A stretch of DNA of 64,000 nt, from the NCBI RefSeq assembly GCF_001874645.1, contig NZ_CP017886.1, forward strand, positions 3,472,001 to 3,536,000, written 5' to 3'. The DNA comes from Pseudomonas frederiksbergensis. Lineage in GTDB: Bacteria > Pseudomonadota > Gammaproteobacteria > Pseudomonadales > Pseudomonadaceae. This document shows positions 51,377 to 61,140 of the stretch, piece after piece. A program made the position numbers and the translations under genes. The notes below the pieces were generated by a model. That model was not told the DNA's origin, did not search any database, and was given only the letters and a program-made list of their open reading frames with translations. Numbering within the stretch: the stretch's first letter is position 1; the number at the start of each line of letters is the position of its first letter.

Positions 51377-51467
51377 GGGCTGCCGAAGGCTGCGATCTTT
51401 TGATCTTGTTTTTGTAGTTGTTTCGCCGCGTCAAAGGCAAAAGATCGCAGGCTGCGCCAGCTCCTAC
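51373..51467. repeat. paired inverted REP element 5 inside the transporter operon
   Basis: The left copy starts within the binding-protein stop region (GTAGGGGCTGCCGAAGGCTG) and the right copy ends CAGCTCCTAC. It is the only REP pair that separates two clearly co-transcribed transporter genes. Confidence 0.9.
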
Positions 51468-51555
51468 GGAGTGCGTGTTTTCACAATGAACAGAGGCGGC
51501 CTTCCGGCTATGGGAAGTCGCCCTCTGAAATGATCAAAGAATTTCGGAGTTCGCC

Positions 51556-52803
51556 ATGGCCATCGCCGTTCCCCTGAACGAGGGCACCCATCGCACCTTG
51601 AAGCAGCGCCTTGCGCGTGCCGAGCGGGTCAACCGCTGGAAGGCCCAGGCCCTGATCGCGCCATTGGTGCTGTTTCTGTTGCTGGTGTTTCTGGTGCCGA
51701 TCGTGGCGCTGCTCTACAAAAGTGTCGGTAACCCGGAAGTGGTCGGCGGGATGCCGCGCACCGTGGCTGCCATTGCCGCCTGGGATGGCCGAGGCCTGCC
51801 GGCGGATCCGGTCTTCAAGGCTGCCAGCGAAGACCTCGCCGATGCCCGCAAGAATCAAAGCCTGGGCGATCTGTCCAAGCGCCTGAACATGGAGTTGGCC
51901 GGCTATCGCAGTCTGCTGACCAAAACCGCGCGAGCGCTGCCGTTCCAGACTGAACCGGCCTCTTATAAAGACGCACTTGAAGCGCTGGATGAGCGTTGGG
52001 GCGACCCGGCCTATTGGCAAGCGGTGCGCCGTAACACCAGCAGCCTGACGCCGTATTACCTGTTGGCGGCGGTCGATCATCGGATCGACGACCTTGGCGA
52101 AATCGCCCCGGCGACCCCTGATCAGGCGATCTACCTCGAGATCTTTGCCCGGACCTTCTGGATGGGCTTGGTCATTACCGCGATCTGCCTGGTGCTGGCG
52201 TATCCGTTGGCGTATCTGCTGGCCAACCTGCCGTCGCGTCAAAGCAACCTGCTGATGATTTTGGTGCTGCTGCCGTTCTGGACCTCTATTCTGGTGCGGG
52301 TGGCGGCGTGGATCGTCTTGCTGCAATCGGGCGGGCTGATCAACAGCGCGATGATGGCCATGGGCATTATCGATAAGCCGCTGGAACTGGTGTTCAACCG
52401 CACCGGGGTTTACATCTCGATGGTGCACATCCTGCTGCCGTTCATGATTCTGCCGATCTACAGCGTGATGAAAGGCATCTCGCCGACCTACATGCGTGCG
52501 GCGATCTCGCTGGGCTGCCATCCGTTCGCCAGCTTCTGGCGGGTGTATTTTCCGCAGACCTATGCCGGTGTCGGTGCCGGTTGCCTGTTGGTGTTCATCC
52601 TGGCGATTGGTTACTACATCACCCCGGCGCTGCTCGGCAGCCCGAACGATCAGATGGTCAGCTACTTCGTCGCCTTTTACACCAACACCAGCATTAACTG
52701 GGGCATGGCGACCGCGTTGGGTGGGCTGCTGCTGTTGGCGACTATTGTGCTCTATCTGATTTACAGCTGGCTGGTCGGCGCGAGCCGCCTGCGTTTGAGC
52801 TAA
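51556..52803 (+). CDS. ABC transporter permease with a large extracytoplasmic insert
   Basis: The 415-residue protein has a first membrane helix at about 33-55, then about 140 mostly hydrophilic residues, and then the five-helix permease core from about 195. The coupling motif around 315 reads SPTYMRAAISLGCHPFASFWRVYFPQ. PotB-type permeases are usually about 285-315 residues, so the insert between helices 1 and 2 is extra. It pairs with the next gene, 13 bases downstream. Confidence 0.9.
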   Translation: MAIAVPLNEGTHRTLKQRLARAERVNRWKAQALIAPLVLFLLLVFLVPIVALLYKSVGNPEVVGGMPRTVAAIAAWDGRGLPADPVFKAASEDLADARKNQSLGDLSKRLNMELAGYRSLLTKTARALPFQTEPASYKDALEALDERWGDPAYWQAVRRNTSSLTPYYLLAAVDHRIDDLGEIAPATPDQAIYLEIFARTFWMGLVITAICLVLAYPLAYLLANLPSRQSNLLMILVLLPFWTSILVRVAAWIVLLQSGGLINSAMMAMGIIDKPLELVFNRTGVYISMVHILLPFMILPIYSVMKGISPTYMRAAISLGCHPFASFWRVYFPQTYAGVGAGCLLVFILAIGYYITPALLGSPNDQMVSYFVAFYTNTSINWGMATALGGLLLLATIVLYLIYSWLVGASRLRLS

Positions 52804-52816
52804 GGGGAGAATCGAA

Positions 52817-53641
52817 ATGCTGAGTCCTTATAAGTCGCCCATCGAGCGGGTGTGGTTCTACAGCTTGCGCACTCTCTGCGGGCTGATCCTGCTGTTCCTG
52901 ATTCTGCCGGTGCTGGTCATCATCCCGCTGTCGTTCAACTCGGGGAGTTTTCTGGTCTACCCGCTGCAAGGTTTCTCGTTGCACTGGTACCAGGACTTCT
53001 TCGCGTCGGCTGAATGGATGCGCTCGCTGAAGAACAGCATGATTGTCGCCCCGGCGGCGACGGTGCTGGCGATGGTGTTCGGTACGCTGGCGGCGATTGG
53101 CCTGACCCGTGGTGACTTCCCCGGCAAGGCGCTGGTGATGGCGCTGGTGATCTCGCCGATGGTGGTGCCGGTGGTGATTATCGGTGTGGCCAGTTACCTG
53201 GCCTTCGCTCCGCTGGGATTTGGCAACAGCTTTATCTCGCTGATCGTCGTGCATGCGGTGTTGGGCGTGCCGTTTGTGATCATTACCGTGTCGGCGACGT
53301 TGCAAGGTTTTAACCAGAACCTGGTGCGTGCTGCCGCCAGCCTGGGCGCTTCACCACTGACTGCGTTCCGTCGTGTGACCTTGCCGTTGATCGCACCGGG
53401 GGTGATTTCAGGGGCGCTGTTTGCCTTCGCGACGTCGTTCGATGAGGTGGTGGTCACGTTGTTCCTTGCCGGCCCTCAACAGGCAACGTTGCCACGGCAG
53501 ATGTTCAGCGGTATCCGCGAAAACCTCAGCCCGACCATCGCTGCTGCCGCCACGCTGCTGATCGCCTTCTCGGTGTTCCTGCTGCTGACCCTGGAATGGC
53601 TGCGTGGCCGCAGCGAGAAACTGCGTACCGCGCAAGTCTGA
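52817..53641 (+). CDS. ABC transporter permease (PotC-like)
   Basis: The 274-residue protein has about six membrane helices and the coupling loop VRAAASLGASPLTAFRRVTLPLIAPG. It matches the second permease of polyamine-type importers in length. It ends the transporter operon, which is followed by a REP pair. Confidence 0.92.
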   Translation: MLSPYKSPIERVWFYSLRTLCGLILLFLILPVLVIIPLSFNSGSFLVYPLQGFSLHWYQDFFASAEWMRSLKNSMIVAPAATVLAMVFGTLAAIGLTRGDFPGKALVMALVISPMVVPVVIIGVASYLAFAPLGFGNSFISLIVVHAVLGVPFVIITVSATLQGFNQNLVRAAASLGASPLTAFRRVTLPLIAPGVISGALFAFATSFDEVVVTLFLAGPQQATLPRQMFSGIRENLSPTIAAAATLLIAFSVFLLLTLEWLRGRSEKLRTAQV

Positions 53642-53683
53642 CCGTCGGTAATGATCGTTAACGATCGGCAAAACCGGCTTTCT

Positions 53684-53774
53684 GTAGGAGCTGCCGAAGG
53701 CTGCGATCTTTTGATCTTTCGCTTGAAACTCAAGTGAGGCCGAGAAAAAGATCGCAGCCTGCGGCAGCTCCTAC
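53684..53774. repeat. paired inverted REP element 6
   Basis: The left copy GTAGGAGCTGCCGAAGGCTG starts at 53684 and the right copy ends CAGCTCCTAC at 53774. It separates the transporter operon from the alcohol dehydrogenase gene. Confidence 0.9.
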
Positions 53775-53834
53775 GCACATGTATTTCCCAGCTACTATTG
53801 TGTCCAGCTCCCCACTTTATAAGAGGCTGCGCAC

Positions 53835-54983
53835 ATGAGTCTTTCCTCTTTCAAAATCGCTCACAAATTGCTCACTGGCACCAGTGCTATCGAGCAACTG
53901 GCCGCTGAGCTGACCCGTCTGGATGTCGACAACCCGCTGATTGTCACCGATGCGGCGTTGATCAAGTCCGGCACGGTGGAACTGGCGCTGGCGCAACTGG
54001 GTGGACGTACTTACGAGATTTTCGATCGGGTGTTGCCCGACCCGGATATCGCCATCGTTGAAGACTGCATGCGCGTCTACCGCGACGGCGGGCATGACGG
54101 CCTGATCGGCCTCGGTGGCGGCAGCGCCATCGACATCGCCAAAAGTGTTGCTGCCTATGCGGGTTACCACGGCGCGCTCGAGGATTTGTTCGGTATCGAT
54201 CAGGTGCCGCGCAAAGGCCCGCCGCTGATTGCGATTCCGACCACCGCCGGCACCGGTTCGGAAGTCACCAACGTGGCGATACTTTCCGACAAGGTCGCGC
54301 AGCTGAAAAAAGGCATCATCAGTGATTACCTGCTGCCGGATGTGGCGCTGGTCAGTCCGCAAATGACCCTGACGTGCCCGCGCAGTGTGACGGCCGCCAG
54401 TGGCGTCGATGCGCTGGTGCACGCTGTCGAATCCTATCTGTCGCTCAACGCCTCGCCGATCACCGACGCACTGGCCATCGGCGCTATCAAACTGATCGTC
54501 ACGGCATTGCCCAAGGCCTACGCTAATCCCTCGAACCTGCAGGCCCGTGAAGACATGGCCACCGCCAGCCTGATGGCCGGCATGGCATTCGGCAACGCCG
54601 GAGTCGGCGCGGTGCATGCCTTGGCTTATCCGCTGGGCGGACGTTTCAACATTACGCACGGTGTCAGCAACGCCTTGCTGCTGCCGTATGTCATGGCCTG
54701 GAACAAGCTGGCGTGCATCGAGCGCATGCAGGATATCGCCGAGGCTCTTGGGGTGAAAACGGCGCAGTTGAGCGCTGACGAGGCGGCGGATAAAGCTGTC
54801 GAGGCCATGGCGCGACTCTGTGCCGCAGTGGAAATCCCCCAGGGCCTGCGCAGCCTTGGCATACCAGAAGATGCAATCCCGGCGATGGCTGTGGAGGCCG
54901 CGGGAATAGAGCGATTGATGCGCAACAACCCGCGCAAATTGAGCGCCATCGATATCGAGAAGATCTATCGAGCGGCCTACTAG
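53835..54983 (+). CDS. iron-containing alcohol dehydrogenase
   Basis: The 382-residue protein is a group III alcohol dehydrogenase. It has the cofactor loop [12 protein letters not shown], the segment [12 protein letters not shown], and metal ligands in [10 protein letters not shown] and the [16 protein letters not shown] region (conserved His residues). It oxidises an unidentified alcohol with NAD(P). It lies between the polyamine transporter and rpe; the neighbours give no clear pathway. Confidence 0.92.
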   Translation: MSLSSFKIAHKLLTGTSAIEQLAAELTRLDVDNPLIVTDAALIKSGTVELALAQLGGRTYEIFDRVLPDPDIAIVEDCMRVYRDGGHDGLIGLGGGSAIDIAKSVAAYAGYHGALEDLFGIDQVPRKGPPLIAIPTTAGTGSEVTNVAILSDKVAQLKKGIISDYLLPDVALVSPQMTLTCPRSVTAASGVDALVHAVESYLSLNASPITDALAIGAIKLIVTALPKAYANPSNLQAREDMATASLMAGMAFGNAGVGAVHALAYPLGGRFNITHGVSNALLLPYVMAWNKLACIERMQDIAEALGVKTAQLSADEAADKAVEAMARLCAAVEIPQGLRSLGIPEDAIPAMAVEAAGIERLMRNNPRKLSAIDIEKIYRAAY

Positions 54984-55075
54984 GGCCAGGTCCAATCATC
55001 GCGGTCACGGTGCGCGCGTCAAAGCATGAGGTATACAATGCGCGCCATCGTGATTCTGCTCAAAAAAGGTGCGTC

Positions 55076-55750
55076 ATGCAGCCCTTCGCTATTGCTCCGT
55101 CGATTCTCTCCGCTGATTTCGCCCGTCTGGGCGAGGAAGTAGACAACGTTCTGGCCGCTGGTGCCGACATCGTTCACTTCGATGTCATGGACAACCATTA
55201 CGTGCCCAACCTGACTATCGGGCCGATGGTCTGCTCGGCATTGCGCAAGTACGGCATCACCGCGCCCATCGACGCGCACCTGATGGTCAGCCCGGTAGAC
55301 CGCATCATTGGCGACTTCATCGACGCCGGCGCGACCTACATCACCTTCCACCCGGAAGCCACGCTGCATGTCGACCGCTCCCTGCAAATGATCCGCGAAG
55401 GGGGTTGCAAGGCGGGCCTGGTGTTCAACCCGGCGACCCCACTGGACGTGCTCAAGTACGTGATGGACAAGGTCGACATGATCCTGCTGATGAGCGTCAA
55501 CCCCGGCTTCGGTGGACAGAAGTTCATTCCCGGCACCCTCGACAAGCTGCGTGAAGTGCGCGCGATGATCGATGCGTCGGGCCGTGACATTCGTCTGGAA
55601 ATCGACGGTGGCGTAAACGTGAACAACATCCGCGAAATCGCTGCCGCTGGCGCTGACACCTTCGTTGCCGGTTCCGCCATCTTCAACGCCCCGAACTACC
55701 AGGAAGTGATTGAAAAGATGCGTTCCGAACTGGCGCTGGCTCGCCCATGA
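55076..55750 (+). CDS. rpe: ribulose-phosphate 3-epimerase
   Basis: From the ATG at 55076, after AAAGG, the protein is 224 residues beginning [21 protein letters not shown]. Landmarks are [13 protein letters not shown] and [13 protein letters not shown]. It interconverts ribulose 5-phosphate and xylulose 5-phosphate. An upstream in-frame extension to 55010 is not supported. It overlaps gph by four bases. Confidence 0.96.
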   Translation: MQPFAIAPSILSADFARLGEEVDNVLAAGADIVHFDVMDNHYVPNLTIGPMVCSALRKYGITAPIDAHLMVSPVDRIIGDFIDAGATYITFHPEATLHVDRSLQMIREGGCKAGLVFNPATPLDVLKYVMDKVDMILLMSVNPGFGGQKFIPGTLDKLREVRAMIDASGRDIRLEIDGGVNVNNIREIAAAGADTFVAGSAIFNAPNYQEVIEKMRSELALARP

Positions 55751-56565
55751 GTGGTTTTGAGCAGTTGTTCCCGGGGCATCTGCCGCGGCTGGTGATGTTC
55801 GATCTGGATGGCACGTTGATCGATTCGGTCCCGGACCTCGCAGTGGCTGTGGATAACATGCTGCTCAAACTCGGGCGTGCACCGGCAGGTCTCGACGCGG
55901 TGCGCGAATGGGTTGGCAACGGTGCGCCGGTGCTGGTCCGTCGTGCGCTGGCGGGCAATATCGATCACGCGAGTGTCGATGATGTCGAGGCTGAGCACGC
56001 GCTGGAGATCTTCATGGAAGCCTACGCGGACGGTCATGAACTGACGGTGGTCTACCCAGGCGTACGCGATACCCTGAAGTGGCTGCATAAGCAGGGCGTC
56101 GAAATGGCGCTGATTACCAACAAGCCGGAGCGCTTCGTCGCACCCTTGCTGGATCAGTTGAAAATTGGCCGCTACTTCCGTTGGATCATCGGCGGCGACA
56201 CCCTGCCGCAGAAGAAGCCTGACCCGGCGGCGCTGTTTTTCGTGATGAAAATGGCCAACATACCGGCCTCGCAATCGTTGTTTGTCGGTGACTCGCGCAG
56301 CGACGTGCAGGCGGCCAAGGCTGCGGGTGTGAAGTGCGTAGCCCTGAGCTACGGCTATAACCATGGCCGGCCGATTGCCGAAGAGTGCCCGACGCTGGTA
56401 ATCGACGATCTGCGCAAGCTAATTCCCGGTTGCCTGGATCCAGCCGCTGAGATAACGTTGCCCGACGCTGTTCAATCCCCTCCTGGAAATTCCATCGTGG
56501 TGGTCACTCGCAAACTCTGGATGAAAGTCATCAAGGCCCTGGCCCGCTGGCGTTGGCGCGCCTGA
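55747..56565 (+). CDS. gph: phosphoglycolate phosphatase with an unusual Trp/Arg-rich C-terminal tail
   Basis: The 272-residue HAD-family phosphatase has the nucleophile motif [11 protein letters not shown], the Lys region and the [14 protein letters not shown] motif IV. It removes phosphate from 2-phosphoglycolate. E. coli Gph is about 252 residues; the extra C-terminal stretch here ends [17 protein letters not shown]. That tail lies just upstream of trpE and is homologous to the Trp-rich leader ORF before trpG (see findings), so it probably also serves as the trpE leader peptide. A weak internal promoter (TTGCCT at 56430, 17-base gap, TAACGT at 56453) lies upstream of the tail. Confidence 0.93.
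   Translation: MSGFEQLFPGHLPRLVMFDLDGTLIDSVPDLAVAVDNMLLKLGRAPAGLDAVREWVGNGAPVLVRRALAGNIDHASVDDVEAEHALEIFMEAYADGHELTVVYPGVRDTLKWLHKQGVEMALITNKPERFVAPLLDQLKIGRYFRWIIGGDTLPQKKPDPAALFFVMKMANIPASQSLFVGDSRSDVQAAKAAGVKCVALSYGYNHGRPIAEECPTLVIDDLRKLIPGCLDPAAEITLPDAVQSPPGNSIVVVTRKLWMKVIKALARWRWRA
56497..56565 (+). CDS. candidate trpE leader peptide, in frame with the end of gph
   Basis: From GTG 56497, preceded by GGA at a suitable distance, the last 22 codons of gph could be translated separately. They contain Trp codons at 56518, 56548 and 56554, the last two as TGG-CGT-TGG. The stop is followed by GGCGCGCC (56555-56562) and by a GCCGG/CCGGC hairpin (56576-56589), the pieces expected of an attenuator. 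Whether it is translated alone or only as part of Gph cannot be seen. Confidence 0.5.
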   Translation: MVVTRKLWMKVIKALARWRWRA

Positions 56566-56635
56566 CTCGATCCTGGCCGGCTATCCGGCGCGTTTGCACA
56601 CCTGACTGTTAGACCCTCACGCCACGAGGCACCTC

Positions 56636-58117
56636 ATGATCCGCGAAGAATTCCTGCGTTTGGCCGCTGCCGGCTACAACCGCATCCCGCTTGCCTGTGA
56701 AACCCTTGCCGACTTCGACACGCCGTTGTCGATCTATCTGAAACTGGCCGACGAGCCCAACTCCTATCTGCTGGAGTCGGTGCAGGGCGGCGAGAAATGG
56801 GGTCGTTACTCGATCATCGGGCTGCCGTGCCGCACGGTGCTGCGGGTGCATGATCACCACGTCAGCGTGACCGTCGATGGTGCCGAGGTTGAATGCCACG
56901 ATGTCGAAGACCCGCTGGCTTTCGTCGAAGCGTTCAAGGCGCGCTACAACGTGCCGACCATCGCCGGTCTGCCACGCTTCAACGGTGGTCTGGTGGGTTA
57001 CTTCGGTTATGACTGCGTGCGTTACGTGGAGAAGCGTCTGGGCAAGTGCCCGAACCCGGATCCGCTTGGCGTGCCGGACATTCTGCTGATGGTTTCCGAT
57101 GCCGTAGTGGTGTTCGACAACCTGGCCGGCAAGATGCACGCCATCGTGCTGGCCGACCCGTCGCAGGAAGATGCCTTTGAGCAAGGCCTGGCGCGTCTCG
57201 AAGAACTACTGGAAAAACTCCGTCAGCCAATCACCCCGCGCCGCGGTCTGGACTTCAGCAAACAACAAGCGGCTGATCCGGTGTTCCGTTCCAGTTTCAC
57301 CCAGGATGATTACGAGCGGGCGGTGGACACCATCAAGGAGTACATCCTTGCCGGTGACTGCATGCAGGTGGTGCCGTCGCAACGGATGTCCATCGACTTC
57401 AAGGCCGCGCCGATCGATTTGTACCGCGCACTGCGTTGCTTTAACCCGACGCCCTATATGTACTTCTTCAACTTCGGCGACTTCCATGTCGTTGGCAGTT
57501 CGCCGGAAGTGCTGGTGCGGGTCGAAGACAACCTGATCACCGTACGCCCGATCGCCGGCACTCGCCCACGCGGCGCTAACGAGGAAGCTGACCGGCTGCT
57601 TGAAGAAGACCTGCTGTCGGACGACAAGGAGATCGCCGAGCACCTGATGCTGATCGACCTCGGCCGCAACGACACCGGTCGCGTGTCGGAAATCGGCTCG
57701 GTGAAACTCACTGAGAAAATGGTCATCGAGCGCTATTCCAACGTGATGCACATCGTTTCGAACGTCACCGGCCAGTTGAAAGCCGGCCTGACGGCGATGG
57801 ACGCGCTGCGGGCGATTTTGCCGGCGGGCACGCTGTCGGGCGCGCCGAAGATTCGCGCAATGGAAATCATTGACGAACTGGAGCCGGTCAAACGTGGCGT
57901 CTACGGCGGGGCGGTCGGTTATTTTGCCTGGAACGGCAACATGGATACCGCAATTGCGATCCGCACGGCGGTGATCAAGAACGGCGAACTGCATGTGCAG
58001 GCCGGTGGCGGCATTGTGGCGGACTCGGTGCCCGCGCTGGAATGGGAAGAAACCCTGAACAAACGCCGCGCGATGTTCCGCGCCGTGGCCCTGGCCGAGC
58101 AAACGCCGCAAAACTGA
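56636..58117 (+). CDS. trpE: anthranilate synthase component I
   Basis: The 493-residue chorismate-utilising enzyme has the tryptophan-feedback motif LLES (residues 42-45) and the C-terminal catalytic segments [43 protein letters not shown] and [18 protein letters not shown]. With TrpG it converts chorismate and glutamine to anthranilate. In Pseudomonas trpE is separated from trpGDC, here by estA. Attenuation of trpE and trpGDC by tryptophan has been described in P. putida. Confidence 0.97.
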   Translation: MIREEFLRLAAAGYNRIPLACETLADFDTPLSIYLKLADEPNSYLLESVQGGEKWGRYSIIGLPCRTVLRVHDHHVSVTVDGAEVECHDVEDPLAFVEAFKARYNVPTIAGLPRFNGGLVGYFGYDCVRYVEKRLGKCPNPDPLGVPDILLMVSDAVVVFDNLAGKMHAIVLADPSQEDAFEQGLARLEELLEKLRQPITPRRGLDFSKQQAADPVFRSSFTQDDYERAVDTIKEYILAGDCMQVVPSQRMSIDFKAAPIDLYRALRCFNPTPYMYFFNFGDFHVVGSSPEVLVRVEDNLITVRPIAGTRPRGANEEADRLLEEDLLSDDKEIAEHLMLIDLGRNDTGRVSEIGSVKLTEKMVIERYSNVMHIVSNVTGQLKAGLTAMDALRAILPAGTLSGAPKIRAMEIIDELEPVKRGVYGGAVGYFAWNGNMDTAIAIRTAVIKNGELHVQAGGGIVADSVPALEWEETLNKRRAMFRAVALAEQTPQN

Positions 58118-58131
58118 TCGCGGCACCCTCC

Positions 58132-58201
58132 GTAGGAGCTGCCGAAGGCTGCGATCTTTTGATTTTGCTTTTAAAAGATCGCAGGCTGCGCCAGCTCCTA
58201 C
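58132..58201. repeat. paired inverted REP element 7
   Basis: The left copy GTAGGAGCTGCCGAAGGCTG and the right copy ending CAGCTCCTAC are separated by only about 12 A/T-rich bases (ATTTTGC TTTTA). It lies between convergent trpE and estA and may act as a terminator for both. Confidence 0.9.
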
Positions 58202-58226
58202 GTTGAGCGGTCTCCCTATCGAAGGC

Positions 58227-60137
58227 TTAGAAGTTCAGGCTGACACCTAAGTTGATGCCTTGTTGGGTGAAGTCGTCATCCTTGCGAATGTTGTAGCTGG
58301 CCCGTAGCGCCAAGTCGGCGGTCAACTTCTGGCTGACGCCCAGGTTCAGGCGGTTCAGGTTGGTTTGCGGGGTGTAGCCTTGCAGGGTGAAGCTGTTGTT
58401 GGGCAGGCTGTTGAGGTTCATGGTCAGGTCCTGCGTGTCGTTTTCATACTCGCGTTCGTGGGCGTATTCGGCGAACACCTGAGTTTGTGGGGTGATCTGG
58501 TACTTGCCCTGCAAACCGACACCGAGGCGTTTCGACGTGCGCTTCTGGTCATCGAAGGTCAATGCCGTGGCGTCGTTGCCGTTCTCCGAGTAACCATCGA
58601 CTTGCACCTTGGCGTAGTCGGCGCTGATGAATGGCGACAAGTGCCAAGGGCTGCTTGCCTGTTGCGCGATGTCGTAACCCAGGCGGCCGGTGATGGCTAA
58701 CACCGTACCGCTGGTATCACCTTTCTCACTGCGCTCGTTCACGCCCAGGTCGAATTTACGTTTGAGATTGTCGTAGTCCAGATGCCCGGCAGTCATTGCC
58801 GCGTCAGCCCACCAGCGATTTTGCTGATATTGGGCGAAGGCTGTACCCATGTACGTGCTGAGTTTGTACTCCGAGTCGTCGTTGCCCGCTTCCAGTTTCT
58901 GACGATAAAAACCGGCGGCAACGCCAACACGCCAGGCCTCGTTGAGACGGTAGCTGCCACCGATGTTCAGGTTGTAACCATTGCCGTCAGCACTGGCTGC
59001 ACTTCGCTGATCGTCGAAATCCAGGTGTTGACCGCCCCCGGCGACAATCGCGCGCCACTGACCGACGTTTTGCCAGTTTTCCCAATCGGATTGCCATTGA
59101 TTACGCAGTTCATCCTGGTGCGCGCGCAGGGTGGCGTGGGCCATTTCTGGCAACAGCGTCAGCTCCCAAGGGGCTGCCAGTATGGAAAACGCGTAATCGG
59201 CGATCAGGCGTTGCCCGGTTTCGGTCGGGTGTACCGAGTCGTTGTAGATCAGCTTGGTCGGGTCTGGCGTAGCGCTGTTGATCCCGTACTTGGCGTTTTC
59301 GGTACAGCTGTCACCGCTGAAGCAGGTCGCGGTGAGGTTCTGGTCGGCGGCCAGACCAAATTGCGCCGGATTGGCGAAGGTCTCTTTGAGCAGCACCGGA
59401 ATATTGAGCGGGATGACTTCGGCGTCGACATGCTGCAACTGGCTGACCAGTTCGGTGTTGAACTGGGCGCTGAGTTGGGAGGTAAAGGCCTGGAATGGGC
59501 TGCCATTGATCGCCGGTGTCAGACCGATGTCAGGTAATAGCCAGACCATGATGTACTTGGCGCCGGCCTGTTGCAGCGTTTGCACACTGCCGACCAGGCG
59601 ATCGGCTGCGGCGCTGGCCTGATCGAGGCTCGTTACCCGGCCCTGGAGGAAGTCGTTGCCGCCACCGGAAAGGTAGTAGAGCGCGTTCGGGTCGGCGCGG
59701 AAATTGTTGCTCGGCAGATAGCCGGGTCGACTGCGCTCACCGGTGTCCGAGGTGGTGGTGATCGAGTCGAGGATCTGATCGGTACGGTAGCCCCCCGTGG
59801 CCCAGTTGTTACCATCTGGCAGGCCTTGGCTGGCTCGGGTTGCCGAGGTCGATGCGGCTGTTTGATCAGGCGAAAACCCCAGTTTCCCTCCCAGCAATTG
59901 TGTCGAGTTGGCGGCTTTTACTTCGCCGCTGCCATCCATGTAAGTCGGGCCGACACGATTGGTGAAGCGCAACGTTGAGCCGGGGGGGCCGCCCGGATCG
60001 GAAAACTGCCCGGCGTCGTTCAGGCTGTCGCCAAAGACAATGAATTTCGAATAGGGGGCGGGTGCCGCGATGGCCTGGGCGCAGGCGATTGCAAGAAGAC
60101 AACCGGCGAGCGGTACAAACATCGTCTGTTTGATCAT
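58227..60137 (-). CDS. estA: autotransporter GDSL esterase EstA
   Basis: From the ATG at 60137 (better ribosome site than the ATG at 60149) the protein is 636 residues. It has a signal peptide (about 1-24), a GDSL/SGNH esterase passenger (about 28-340) with catalytic Ser38 in FGDSLNDAG and the Asp-x-x-His block NDSVHPTE, and a C-terminal autotransporter beta-barrel (about 365-636) ending in Phe (GVSLNF). EstA is displayed on the outer membrane; in P. aeruginosa it affects rhamnolipids and motility. It sits in the interval between trpE and trpG. Confidence 0.93.
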   Translation of the reverse strand: MIKQTMFVPLAGCLLAIACAQAIAAPAPYSKFIVFGDSLNDAGQFSDPGGPPGSTLRFTNRVGPTYMDGSGEVKAANSTQLLGGKLGFSPDQTAASTSATRASQGLPDGNNWATGGYRTDQILDSITTTSDTGERSRPGYLPSNNFRADPNALYYLSGGGNDFLQGRVTSLDQASAAADRLVGSVQTLQQAGAKYIMVWLLPDIGLTPAINGSPFQAFTSQLSAQFNTELVSQLQHVDAEVIPLNIPVLLKETFANPAQFGLAADQNLTATCFSGDSCTENAKYGINSATPDPTKLIYNDSVHPTETGQRLIADYAFSILAAPWELTLLPEMAHATLRAHQDELRNQWQSDWENWQNVGQWRAIVAGGGQHLDFDDQRSAASADGNGYNLNIGGSYRLNEAWRVGVAAGFYRQKLEAGNDDSEYKLSTYMGTAFAQYQQNRWWADAAMTAGHLDYDNLKRKFDLGVNERSEKGDTSGTVLAITGRLGYDIAQQASSPWHLSPFISADYAKVQVDGYSENGNDATALTFDDQKRTSKRLGVGLQGKYQITPQTQVFAEYAHEREYENDTQDLTMNLNSLPNNSFTLQGYTPQTNLNRLNLGVSQKLTADLALRASYNIRKDDDFTQQGINLGVSLNF

Positions 60138-60245
60138 GAGCAAGTCCATTTATTTTATTGTTGTAGTGAACGAAACGACAGTACCAAAAACTTTTGCGCT
60201 TTAGCTATGGCTAAAGGCCGCATCGATTGCTTGCGCTGCACCATA

Positions 60246-60274
60246 TTGCACCCTCTGCTCAGCTAAGTTACTGT
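60246..60274 (+). promoter_or_regulatory. candidate promoter of the trpGDC unit
   Basis: TTGCAC (60246-60251) and TACTGT (60269-60274) are separated by 17 bases, a passable sigma-70 promoter upstream of the leader ORF. No trp operator was recognised. Confidence 0.45.
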
Positions 60275-60284
60275 GCGGGAACGT

Positions 60285-60371
60285 ATGAATGAGACCTGCC
60301 CCGTGTTGATCGTCAGCAAACTCTTGGATCAAGTCGTCAAGGCCCACGCCCGTTGGCGTTGGCGCGCCTGA
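60285..60371 (+). CDS. trpGDC leader peptide (attenuation)
   Basis: A short ORF from ATG 60285, or more likely GTG 60303 by comparison with the gph tail, ends in ARWRWRA with TGG codons at 60354 and 60360. The last 17 residues KLLDQVVKAHARWRWRA align with the end of gph. It is followed by a GC-rich self-complementary stretch (60381-60394, CCGG repeats) and a T-rich run to about 60417. These are the parts of a transcription attenuator in which stalling at the Trp codons favours an antiterminator. Attenuation of trpGDC has been reported for P. putida. Confidence 0.75.
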   Translation: MNETCPVLIVSKLLDQVVKAHARWRWRA

Positions 60372-60380
60372 ACTTTCTCT

Positions 60381-60420
60381 GCCGGCCCGGCCGGACCTGT
60401 ACCTGTTTGCCTTCTTTACC
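60381..60420 (+). terminator. candidate attenuator hairpin before trpG
   Basis: GCCGGCCCGGCCGG is highly self-complementary and is followed by pyrimidine-rich sequence with T runs. The competing antiterminator would use the GGCGCGCC at the end of the leader. The exact fold needs RNA folding, which I could not run. Confidence 0.45.
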
Positions 60421-60537
60421 CGTCTGAAATGCCGCTTTTGCCGGTTCGATTCCAGCAACTGACCGAGCGCTGCAAGACTGCGGGTAAATCATTCGAAGGC
60501 CGTCTCAAAAGTCAGTGAATTCAAGAGGTTTCAAACC

Positions 60538-61131
60538 ATGTTGCTGATGATCGATAACTACGACTCTTTTACCTACAACGTTGTGCAGTACCTTGGTGAG
60601 CTAGGCTCCGAGGTCAAGGTTGTGCGCAACGATGAGTTGACCATCGCCGAAATCGAAGCGCTCAAACCCGAGCGTATCGTCGTATCCCCGGGCCCATGCA
60701 CCCCGACCGAAGCTGGCGTGTCCATCGAAGCCATCAAGTATTTCGCCGGCAAACTGCCGATTCTCGGCGTCTGCCTGGGTCATCAATCTATCGGCCAGGC
60801 GTTCGGTGGTGATGTAGTGCGAGCCCGCCAGGTTATGCATGGTAAGACTAGCCCGGTATTCCACGAGGACAAGGGCGTGTTCGAAGGTCTCAATCGTCCA
60901 CTGACAGTCACTCGCTATCACTCGCTGATTGTGAAGCGCGAAACCTTGCCCGATTGCCTGGAGCTGACCGCCTGGACCCAGTTGGAAGACGGCTCGGTCG
61001 ATGAAATCATGGGCCTGCGCCACAAGACACTGAACATCGAAGGGGTGCAATTTCACCCCGAGTCGATCCTGACCGAGCAGGGCCACGAGCTGTTCGCCAA
61101 CTTCCTCAAACAAACCGGCGGCACGCGCTAA
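60538..61131 (+). CDS. trpG: anthranilate synthase component II (glutamine amidotransferase)
   Basis: The 197-residue class I amidotransferase has the catalytic triad Cys79 (ILGVCLGHQ) with His and Glu in GVQFHPES. It supplies ammonia from glutamine to TrpE. Some bacteria share this subunit with 4-aminobenzoate synthesis. It starts the trpGDC unit after a good AGAGG ribosome site. Confidence 0.97.
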   Translation: MLLMIDNYDSFTYNVVQYLGELGSEVKVVRNDELTIAEIEALKPERIVVSPGPCTPTEAGVSIEAIKYFAGKLPILGVCLGHQSIGQAFGGDVVRARQVMHGKTSPVFHEDKGVFEGLNRPLTVTRYHSLIVKRETLPDCLELTAWTQLEDGSVDEIMGLRHKTLNIEGVQFHPESILTEQGHELFANFLKQTGGTR

Positions 61132-61140
61132 GGACTTTCC

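Noticed and set aside
58118..60537. Pyocin or prophage in the trpE-trpG interval
   Set aside because: Only estA, a REP pair and the trp leader are present; no tail, lysis or regulator genes.
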